This document shows, one piece after another, positions 7,341 through 13,761 of a stretch of DNA of 17,171 nucleotides (positions within the stretch are counted from its first letter, which is position 1; every line of letters begins with the position of its first letter). This DNA is from Prolixibacteraceae bacterium. Its GTDB lineage: Bacteria > Bacteroidota > Bacteroidia > Bacteroidales > Prolixibacteraceae. A program made the translations under genes and the position numbers. The stretch spans positions 1 to 17,171 of the forward strand of contig SKHV01000048.1 of NCBI GenBank assembly GCA_007116765.1, written 5' to 3'. The notes under the pieces were generated by a model. That model did no database searches and was not told the DNA's origin. It saw nothing but the letters and a program-made list of their open reading frames with translations.

Positions 7341-7537
7341 AGATTTTCTCTTTTTTTAGTTCATCAGGTGAATTCATTCCCAATACCTGATCAGTTCAAA
7401 GAGAGATTTCCAAACTGCTCCGGTTTATTAAATTCAAATAGTTGCCGTTTGAAAAAACAATTAGTATGAAACTTAAAAAGCCAACCGGAGCTACACCACA
7501 AGCAGCAATATTTTTATATTCAAAAATAAACATTTAA
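7312..7537 (-). ncRNA. Candidate structured small RNA, about 225 nt
   Basis: The stretch 7312-7537 has no convincing gene but is bounded on the minus strand by a near-consensus promoter (7543-7573) and an intrinsic terminator (7312-7340). The transcript would contain three nested or successive hairpins, given here as plus-strand positions: GCTCCGGTT (7417-7425) with AACCGGAGC (7483-7491), a perfect 9-bp stem enclosing 57 nt that itself holds TTCAAA/TTTGAA (7433-7438 and 7448-7453); ATCAGGT (7363-7369) with ACCTGAT (7385-7391), 7 bp, loop 15; and the terminator. A 45-codon minus-strand frame (7533-7396) begins almost at the predicted transcript start and includes a hydrophobic stretch, so a leaderless small membrane protein is the alternative. 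I do not recognise the RNA as a known family. Confidence 0.45.
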
Positions 7538-7542
7538 TACAA

Positions 7543-7573
7543 CAAATATATTAACTATAAAACAGTTAGCAAA
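7543..7573 (-). promoter_or_regulatory. Near-consensus Bacteroidota promoter
   Basis: Minus strand: TTTG (7573-7570), a 19-nt spacer, then TATATTTG (7550-7543). Both boxes match the Bacteroidota primary-sigma consensus (TTTG at -33, TAnnTTTG at -7). It points away from the radical SAM gene's 3' end into the region 7312-7537. The predicted start is about 7536. Confidence 0.65.
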
Positions 7574-7659
7574 TAAATGTTAAGATTTTTGATCAACTCA
7601 CGCTTTGTTTATGTGAACGTCTAATTTTCACCTACTAAATTAAATATTTTTATTTTGAA

Positions 7660-7705
7660 AAAACAAATTTTTAATGATTCAATGTTGTTTTTTTACTTTT
7701 GAATC
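7660..7705 (-). terminator. Weak AT-rich terminator after the radical SAM gene
   Basis: A perfect 7-bp repeat GATTCAA (7676-7682) and TTGAATC (7699-7705) with a 16-nt loop, followed on the minus strand by ATTAAAAATTTG and a T6 run. It lies 13 nt after the stop of the radical SAM gene. Low G+C makes this a moderate call. Confidence 0.42.
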
Positions 7706-7717
7706 TTGCTTGAAAGA

Positions 7718-8671
7718 TTATTTTGCATACGAACGTCCCTGCCAGGTATTGAGCCGGGCCAACTCTTTTTCAAGTTTTGCCACAAACTCAAAGTTCTTTA
7801 TGCCCCAGCGGGGAGCAATCAACAATTCTTTTGGCGACTGGCTGATAAACCGTTCAATCACAATACCAGGGTTTAGTTTTTCAATATACAAAATCACAAG
7901 GTCTATATATTCGTCTACTGTCTGATAGAGGCTGAACATTTCGGGCTGTTGCAAATATTGCTTAGCCATTTTTGTGCCTTTGTGTATTTGCAACTGGTGC
8001 AATTTCAAGTTTTCGATCGGCAATTCCGACATTTCAATAGCCTGATGAAGCACATCGTTAGCTGACTCGCCAGGCAAGCCTAAAATCATGTGGGCGCAGG
8101 TATGTATATGCTGCATTGCAAGCATTTCAATGGCCTGAACCGACTGCTCAAAAGTATGTCCTCGATTAATCCGACTAAGAGTCTGGTTATTGCACGACTC
8201 GACTCCTAACTCAACCATCACATAGTAGTCCAATGATTTTTTTCTTAAATAATCTACTACTTCTAGGGGTAAACAATCAGGACGCGTCGCAATTACAAGT
8301 CCAATAATTTTTGGATGCCTTAACGCTTCTTCATACAATTTTATAAGATTATTGAGCGAAGCATGTGTATTGGTATAGGCTTGAAAATAGGCCAAAAATC
8401 GCATTGTACTGTTTTTCTGAGAGAAAAAAGAAATTCCCTTCTCCACTTGGTCTGTAACCGACGACTCAAGATTACAATAAGACGGTTTGAACGTTTCGTT
8501 ATTACAATACGTGCACCCGCCTAAACCAATAGTTCCGTCGCGGTTTGGACACGAAAAACCGGCATCAACAGAAATTTTCTGAACCCTGCCGTTGAACATT
8601 CTTTTTATATATCCCGAATAATCGTTAAATCGGCGTGAATTCCTCCACTTGTATTGCTGTTCAAAATTCAT
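7718..8671 (-). CDS. Radical SAM protein, YhcC/YtqA (TIGR01212) family
   Basis: A 317-residue radical SAM enzyme of the Elp3-like YhcC/YtqA family. Cys41, Cys53 and Cys56 (C-X11-C-X2-C within GFSCPNRDGTIGLGGCTYC) bind the [4Fe-4S] cluster that cleaves S-adenosylmethionine. Other family motifs: LAYFQAYTNT, ATRPDCLP, LGVESCNNQTLSRINRGH, HMILGLPGES, LKLHQLQIHKGT. The start at 8671 (MNFEQQYKW) is chosen over an ATG at 8689 because a -7 box lies between them and because it gives the family length. The Bacillus homologue YtqA has been linked to wobble-uridine tRNA modification; whether this holds here is inference, since no MnmM/YtqB-like partner is in the window. It is transcribed opposite to both neighbours. 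Confidence 0.93.
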   Translation of the reverse strand: MNFEQQYKWRNSRRFNDYSGYIKRMFNGRVQKISVDAGFSCPNRDGTIGLGGCTYCNNETFKPSYCNLESSVTDQVEKGISFFSQKNSTMRFLAYFQAYTNTHASLNNLIKLYEEALRHPKIIGLVIATRPDCLPLEVVDYLRKKSLDYYVMVELGVESCNNQTLSRINRGHTFEQSVQAIEMLAMQHIHTCAHMILGLPGESANDVLHQAIEMSELPIENLKLHQLQIHKGTKMAKQYLQQPEMFSLYQTVDEYIDLVILYIEKLNPGIVIERFISQSPKELLIAPRWGIKNFEFVAKLEKELARLNTWQGRSYAK

Positions 8672-8675
8672 TTTA

Positions 8676-8683
8676 CAAAAATA
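8676..8683 (-). promoter_or_regulatory. -7 box TATTTTTG abutting the radical SAM start codon
   Basis: An exact TAnnTTTG box on the minus strand that ends only 4 nt before the ATG at 8671. Transcription from it would begin on or beside the A of the start codon, giving a leaderless mRNA. No well-spaced -33 TTTG was found, so the actual start could lie further upstream. Confidence 0.42.
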
Positions 8684-8793
8684 GCACACAAAATTTTAAA
8701 ACTATGTTGATATTTTTTTGTTTGTTTTAAGCTGCATCAATTTTGTATTACTTAATTATTTCATACTTTTATCTTTTTGAAACAAAACGCATT

Positions 8794-10278
8794 ATGTTTA
8801 CCAACAAAAACATCAAACAAATAGAAAGTCAGGAACTTACCCCCGAAAAAGTAGAAACTCAGGTTAATGCTTTTGAAGAAGGCTTTCCACCTATGGAACT
8901 AATTGAGCCTGCAACTCCACAAAATGGCATTACTATTTTAAGTGAAGACGAAGAAACCAGATACATTACCACATTTGGTAATTCACTCTCTTCAGGGCTG
9001 AATACAATTAAATTTGTGCCTGCATCGGGTGCTGCAAGCCGAATGTTTAAAGATCTTTATACATTTCTTGAATCAGGAGAAGAAACCGAATTCATTAAGT
9101 TGTTTATCGAAAGGTTAAAGCATTTTGCTTTTTACCCACAATTGGCTGAAATCAACAGTTCTGAAGATAAAAAAGAGCTAATACGCACTTTATTATCCGA
9201 TGAAAACGGACTAGGTTACGGAAATAAACCAAAGGGGCTGCTTCTGTTTCACAAGTACAAAAATAAAAGCCGAACACCCTTCGAAGAACATTTAGTTGAA
9301 GCCGCATCGTATTGTGCTGGTTCAAACGGCTTTGCAAATTTGCATTTTACCATTTCTCCCGAACATCACGAAAGCTTCACACAGCTTTTCAACGAAGTGA
9401 AGTCGGAATACGAAAAGCGTTTCGGGTTAAAATTTCATGTAACATTTAGCTATCAGCATCCTTCAACCGATACTGTTGCGGTAGATAAAAACAACAAACC
9501 CTTTACCACTCCCGAGGGCAATCTGGTATTCAGGCCAGGAGGGCATGGCGCCCTAATACGTAACCTGAACGAACTGGAAACCGACATGATCTTTATAAAA
9601 AACATTGATAATGTAACGACTGACAGACTAAAGCATGAAACAAAAAAGTACAAGAAAGCCATTGCAGGGTTATTGGTCAATCTACGAAATAAAGTATATG
9701 CTTATCTCGAAAAACTTGACAAACCGAATGCATCAAGCGACGAAGAGTTACTGAAAACCATAGAGAATTTTATCAAAAAAGAATTGTTTATTCGTTTTGA
9801 CAACAATTTTACTACTAACGACGAAAGAATTCAGTTTTATAAAAATAAGCTCAACCGTCCAATTCGAATATGCGGAATGGTTAAAAATCAGGGAGAACCA
9901 GGTGGAGGTCCGTTTTGGGCTAAAAATCCCGATGGCACAATTTCATTGCAAATTGTGGAAAAAGCACAAATTGATTTAGAAAACCCTCAACAAAATGAAT
10001 TGTTTAAACAGTCAACACACTTTAATCCTGTAGATATTATTTGTACAAGTAAAAACTACAAAGGAGTAAAATTCAATTTGTCGGAATACATCGACCCAAA
10101 AACAGGCTTTATATCAACCAAATCAATTCAGGGCGAGGAAGTTAAAGCGCTCGAACTACCGGGACTATGGAACGGAGCGATGAGTAACTGGAACACAGTT
10201 TTTGTAGAAGTACCCGCTGAAACTTTTACTCCGGTGAAAACAGTCAACGATTTGTTGCGATCAGAGCACCAACAATAA
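8794..10278 (+). CDS. DUF4301 family protein, nucleotidyltransferase-like
   Basis: A 494-residue protein of the DUF4301 family, found mainly in Bacteroidota and of unknown function. The start at 8794 (MFTNKNIKQIES) is preferred; an in-frame ATG at 8743 would add a hydrophobic 17-residue extension from AT-rich intergenic sequence. Seen: FVPASGAASRMFK (residues 74-86), KGLLLFHKY, TISPEHHESF, a Gln-His-Pro-Ser-Thr-Asp segment, RPGGHGALI (247-255) and FIKNIDNV (around 267-274). The order of a Gly-rich PASGxxSRM loop, a PGGHG loop and a NIDN segment resembles UDP-sugar pyrophosphorylases (UDPGP fold: sugar-nucleotide loop, P-GGHG, N-x-D-N). That relationship is my inference. It may be cotranscribed with the TPR gene 42 nt downstream. 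Soluble, with no signal peptide. Confidence 0.88.
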   Translation: MFTNKNIKQIESQELTPEKVETQVNAFEEGFPPMELIEPATPQNGITILSEDEETRYITTFGNSLSSGLNTIKFVPASGAASRMFKDLYTFLESGEETEFIKLFIERLKHFAFYPQLAEINSSEDKKELIRTLLSDENGLGYGNKPKGLLLFHKYKNKSRTPFEEHLVEAASYCAGSNGFANLHFTISPEHHESFTQLFNEVKSEYEKRFGLKFHVTFSYQHPSTDTVAVDKNNKPFTTPEGNLVFRPGGHGALIRNLNELETDMIFIKNIDNVTTDRLKHETKKYKKAIAGLLVNLRNKVYAYLEKLDKPNASSDEELLKTIENFIKKELFIRFDNNFTTNDERIQFYKNKLNRPIRICGMVKNQGEPGGGPFWAKNPDGTISLQIVEKAQIDLENPQQNELFKQSTHFNPVDIICTSKNYKGVKFNLSEYIDPKTGFISTKSIQGEEVKALELPGLWNGAMSNWNTVFVEVPAETFTPVKTVNDLLRSEHQQ

Positions 10279-10287
10279 ATTTTATTG

Positions 10288-10295
10288 TATTTTTG
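10288..10295 (+). promoter_or_regulatory. Possible -7 box TATTTTTG before the TPR gene
   Basis: An exact TAnnTTTG in the 42-nt gap after DUF4301, which would start transcription near 10302, about 19 nt before the GTG start. The -33 region has no TTTG at the right spacing. It argues against the upstream TTG at 10285 as the start codon, because that codon would precede the transcript. Confidence 0.35.
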
Positions 10296-10320
10296 CCAAT
10301 TCGAGAAAAAAGAGGAAAAA

Positions 10321-11730
10321 GTGAATTACAGAGAATCAGGAAGTTTTTATAATGAAAGAGAAGCAAACGAAGCAGTACAACGTTATGAAAACATGCTTCG
10401 CAAAGGTGCAACCTTATATTTTGATGTATTCCAGATAGAACAAATAATTGAACAATATTTAGACGAGGGTAAATTCCACCCTGCTCTTGAGGCTATAGAA
10501 ATGGGGCTTGAGCAACACCCTGGCTCAATTGCACTTAAGGTAAGAAGAGTAAACATTCTGTTTAATCTGGGAGAAATAGAAAAATCGCTTAAGCTATCGA
10601 ATGAACTCTTGAAAATTGAAAAAAACAATCCCGAGCTTCATTTAATAAAGGGTTCTGCACTTCAATTACTTGGAAAAACCAACGAAGCGAAGAAATCATT
10701 CGACCTTACATTGCAGTACTCCGACGATGAGCGTGACGAAGCTCTATTTAATATTGGCTATGCCTACGAGCAAACTAACAATTTTTCCACCGCCATTAAA
10801 TATCTCGAACAAGCCATTTTGGAAAACCCGATGCACGAGGGAGCCCTTTACGAACTGGCTTATTGTTACGAAAGAACCAATCAAGACGAAAAAAGCCTAA
10901 AATACTACAACAAATACATCGATCTGGATACTTTTTCAGATTCAGCATGGTTTAATCTGGGTATAGTATATACAAAACTTAACCGCATTGAAGAATCGAT
11001 TGAAGCATACGATTATGCACTGGTTATTAACGAAGATTTCCCAAATGCATGGTTCAATATGGGGCATTCTCAAATGATTTTGAGAAAATTCAACGAGGCA
11101 ATCGAATCGTTCACCGACTATTTGAAATACGACGAAAATAATGACGAAGTACTTGCCTTGATTGCTCACTGTCATACCCGCCTCAAAAATTATGAAAAGG
11201 CAATATTCTTTTACCAACAGGCATTGTATGCAAACGAAGAAAACGACAGGGCATGGTATGGTTATGCTCTTTTGCAATATGCACAGAAAAATTATCGGAA
11301 AGCATATGCTAATTTACTAAAGGCAACAAAATACAACGATACCATTTTCGACTATTACTTACTTTTGGCGAAAAGTGCTGCTAAGTTAAATTATTACAAC
11401 GTAGCTGCCGAAGCCTACGAAAAAACGATTGACATTAATCGCTCTAAACGTTCGGTATGGCTTGGTTATGCAAAAATGCTTTACGTAAAGGGAATGGTGA
11501 TTAAAGCCATTGAAATTCTCGAAGCTGCAATGACACAATTCACCAACGATGCGCTTATTCTTTTTCGCTTAACTGGATATTATCTTGATATTGGCGATTT
11601 CGAATCTGCAGAATATTATTTAAAAGAAGCTCTAAAATATGATAAGAAAAACCTATCATATCTTTATAAAACCTATCCACATGCACTTGAGATTGAAAAT
11701 ATTCGAAAAATAATTAATCATGATTTATAA
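10321..11730 (+). CDS. Tetratricopeptide repeat protein
   Basis: 469 residues built almost entirely of TPR units from about residue 40 to the end, roughly eleven helix pairs. Clear units include EALFNIGYAYEQTNNFSTAI, ALYELAYCYERTNQDEKSL, AWFNLGIVYTKLNRIEESI, AWFNMGHSQMILRKFNEAI and AWYGYALLQYAQKNYRKAY. No signal peptide or membrane segment is visible, so it is probably a cytoplasmic scaffold. The start is taken as GTG 10321 (VNYRESGSF) with AGAGG 5 nt upstream; the alternative TTG at 10285 would be part of a promoter-like box. As I recall, TPR proteins of this kind commonly lie beside DUF368 and aroE in Bacteroidales genomes, but a functional link is unproven. Confidence 0.88.
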   Translation: MNYRESGSFYNEREANEAVQRYENMLRKGATLYFDVFQIEQIIEQYLDEGKFHPALEAIEMGLEQHPGSIALKVRRVNILFNLGEIEKSLKLSNELLKIEKNNPELHLIKGSALQLLGKTNEAKKSFDLTLQYSDDERDEALFNIGYAYEQTNNFSTAIKYLEQAILENPMHEGALYELAYCYERTNQDEKSLKYYNKYIDLDTFSDSAWFNLGIVYTKLNRIEESIEAYDYALVINEDFPNAWFNMGHSQMILRKFNEAIESFTDYLKYDENNDEVLALIAHCHTRLKNYEKAIFFYQQALYANEENDRAWYGYALLQYAQKNYRKAYANLLKATKYNDTIFDYYLLLAKSAAKLNYYNVAAEAYEKTIDINRSKRSVWLGYAKMLYVKGMVIKAIEILEAAMTQFTNDALILFRLTGYYLDIGDFESAEYYLKEALKYDKKNLSYLYKTYPHALEIENIRKIINHDL

Positions 11731-11812
11731 TTTTTTCACGCTTCTTAAATTTTAGCAATTCCTACAATCCGCTTTTAAATTACGTGCGTAAACTAAAGAA
11801 AAGCAAAATCAA

Positions 11813-12742
11813 ATGAACAAACTTATATCGCTCTTTTTGAAAGGAATAGGCATGGGAGCTGCAAATGTAATCCCAGGTGTTTCGGGCGGAACCATCGCAC
11901 TGATTACCGGCATTTTCGAAAGGCTAATAAATTCAATCAAATCTGTCGATCACATTTCCATTAAATACCTCTTCACCGGGAAAATTAAACTGTTGTGGGA
12001 ACGCCTGGACATGAATTTTCTGATCGCAGTTTTTGCCGGTATTGCAGCAGGTATTATTTCAATAGCCCGAATATTTGGATATTTTCTTGACCATTATCCG
12101 GTGTATATAATGTCATTCTTTTTCGGATTAATACTGGCCTCGGTATTTTTTGTAGGTAAATCAGTTTCGAAATGGAATTTTTCGATAATACTATTCTTCA
12201 TTTTGGGTGCAGCAATTGCCATATCACTTACGCTTCTAAAACCCGCACAGGAAAACAGTGCACTGATATATTTGATACTCAGCGGTGCGGTTGCTACGTG
12301 CAGCATGATACTTCCCGGACTTTCAGGCTCTTTTGTGCTCATTCTAATGGGGAATTATCAACTCGTAATGATTGATGCCGTGAATCACTTAAATATTGCC
12401 ATACTCGCACCAGTTATTTTAGGAGGTGTACTAGGACTTATCCTGTTTTCAAAATTACTGTCGTGGGTTTTCAATAAATTTCGCAACCACACTATTTCAA
12501 TGTTAACCGGCTTCATTTTAGGTTCATTAGGAATTATTTGGCCATGGAAAAATATTGTACCCGCAACCGATTCTGCCGGAAATATACTATTAAAAGACTC
12601 GCAGCCAATTGTTGAGGGTTACCAGTGGTTTTTACCACAATTTTCGAATCAATTAATAATTGCTGTTGCACTTATGTTTGCCGGTATTGCCATAATTTGG
12701 CTTACCGAAACCATTGCACAAAATATCAAAGAAAAAAAATAA
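11813..12742 (+). CDS. popT: DUF368 polyprenyl-phosphate transporter (PopT family)
   Basis: A 309-residue inner-membrane protein. DUF368 members were shown to flip undecaprenyl phosphate back to the cytoplasmic face for reuse in peptidoglycan and other envelope polymers (PopT). The family's duplicated motif is clear: NVIPGVSGGTIALITG (residues 18-33) and its second copy ILPGLSGSFVLILMG (166-180). Around these are about eight hydrophobic segments, for example residues 69-92, 97-115, 123-142, 150-165 and two near the C-terminus (IAVALMFAGIAIIWL). Start ATG 11813 gives the usual MNKLISLFLKGIGMGAAN N-terminus. The gene follows the TPR gene by 82 nt and precedes aroE by 7 nt, so it is very likely cotranscribed with aroE. 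Transport function is inferred from the family. Confidence 0.9.
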   Translation: MNKLISLFLKGIGMGAANVIPGVSGGTIALITGIFERLINSIKSVDHISIKYLFTGKIKLLWERLDMNFLIAVFAGIAAGIISIARIFGYFLDHYPVYIMSFFFGLILASVFFVGKSVSKWNFSIILFFILGAAIAISLTLLKPAQENSALIYLILSGAVATCSMILPGLSGSFVLILMGNYQLVMIDAVNHLNIAILAPVILGGVLGLILFSKLLSWVFNKFRNHTISMLTGFILGSLGIIWPWKNIVPATDSAGNILLKDSQPIVEGYQWFLPQFSNQLIIAVALMFAGIAIIWLTETIAQNIKEKK

Positions 12743-12749
12743 TTTACTA

Positions 12750-13499
12750 ATGAAGACATTCGGATTAGTAGGATACCCACTCGGGCACTCATTCTCAAAA
12801 AAGTTTTTTACCGAGAAATTTGAAAATGAGGGCTTAAACGATCATCAATATCTCAATTTCGAAATTGACAGCATTGCACGTTTTCCAACAATTTTCGATC
12901 TGCATGAAAACATTGTCGGGCTAAATTGCACCATACCCTACAAGCAACAAATAATACAATTTTTAAATGAAATTGATGATGAAGCAAAGGCTGTAGGCGC
13001 GGTAAACACTATCAAAATTACAAATACCAAACAGGGAATAAGAGCTAAAGGCTTCAATACCGACATTATTGGTTTTGAACTTTCGTTAGCACCCATGCTC
13101 AACAAGAAACATAAAAAAGCTATTGTACTGGGTACCGGTGGTGCCTCAAAGGCAGTTAAATATGTACTCACTAAGCTAGAGATCGACTATATTTCAGCAT
13201 CAATCGAAGATGAGCTTTTCGATAAAGAAATTCGCTACAATGATATCGATGAGGCGATGATAGCCGACAGACTGCTGATAATAAACGCTACGCCGTTGGG
13301 CACTTTCCCTAAGGTAGACACCTGCCCCAATATACCCTATCAGGCAATAAGCAGCGATCACGTGCTATTCGATTTAGTGTACAACCCCGAAGTAACACTT
13401 TTCTTAAAGAAAGGAAGCGAAAAAGGAGCAAAAATAAAGAACGGGCTTGAAATGCTTCACAAACAAGCTATTGCCGCCTGGGAAATTTGGAATAAATAA
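12750..13499 (+). CDS. aroE: Shikimate dehydrogenase (NADP)
   Basis: Reduces 3-dehydroshikimate to shikimate in aromatic amino-acid and chorismate synthesis; 249 residues, normal for Bacteroidota. Seen: GYPLGHSFSKKFF with substrate serines 14 and 16, NCTIPYK with catalytic Lys65 (the usual NVTIPYK has Val where Cys60 stands here), AVGAVNTI, GFNTDIIGFE with catalytic Asp105, the Rossmann loop VLGTGGASKAV (126-136), NATPLGTFP, FDLVYNP, and KNGLEMLHKQA near the end. The start at 12750 (MKTFGLVGYPLGHS) is chosen; the in-frame ATG at 12714 lies inside the DUF368 gene and adds residues foreign to the family. The 7-nt gap indicates coupling to DUF368. No strong terminator follows. Confidence 0.95.
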   Translation: MKTFGLVGYPLGHSFSKKFFTEKFENEGLNDHQYLNFEIDSIARFPTIFDLHENIVGLNCTIPYKQQIIQFLNEIDDEAKAVGAVNTIKITNTKQGIRAKGFNTDIIGFELSLAPMLNKKHKKAIVLGTGGASKAVKYVLTKLEIDYISASIEDELFDKEIRYNDIDEAMIADRLLIINATPLGTFPKVDTCPNIPYQAISSDHVLFDLVYNPEVTLFLKKGSEKGAKIKNGLEMLHKQAIAAWEIWNK

Positions 13500-13687
13500 A
13501 ACAACTATTTCCTTAAAATATAGATTTACAAAACATTAATGAAATATCTGCGGAGAGCAACGATTATATAGTATTGCTTTTTGCATTTATATTACCATCA
13601 GTATTTTCTTTCAATTTACATACACTCAACACTTTCGATTTACGTTGGTTTTTCGTATATTAATTCATTCAAAACAATAGCAGTTTT

Positions 13688-13731
13688 ATGGTAAAAAAAA
13701 TAGTTTTGATATTTACCTATTGCTATATTTG
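13688..13731 (+). promoter_or_regulatory. Promoter region of the PPi-PEPCK gene
   Basis: TATATTTG at 13724-13731 is an exact -7 box, 30 nt before the ATG; TTTTG at 13704-13708 is the nearest -33-like element but the 15-nt gap is shorter than usual. A 6-bp inverted repeat GGTAAA (13690-13695) and TTTACC (13713-13718) straddles the -33 area and could be an operator. The rest of the 262-nt gap after aroE is AT-rich with nothing else recognisable. Confidence 0.5.
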
Positions 13732-13761
13732 AATTGTTTCTTAATACAAATTATCACAATT

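Noticed and set aside
7396..7533. 45-codon minus-strand frame with a hydrophobic stretch inside the small-RNA candidate.
   Set aside because: It lacks a Shine-Dalgarno site, its start is almost on the predicted transcript start, and it overlaps the 9-bp stem of the RNA. It is kept only as an alternative reading in that finding.
7467..7538. 23-codon plus-strand frame starting MKLKKPTGATPQ.
   Set aside because: No promoter box or ribosome binding site, and it runs opposite to the stronger minus-strand signals.
11780..11791. Palindrome TTACGTGCGTAA upstream of DUF368.
   Set aside because: Only 5-bp arms and no second copy seen in the window; too short to claim as an operator.
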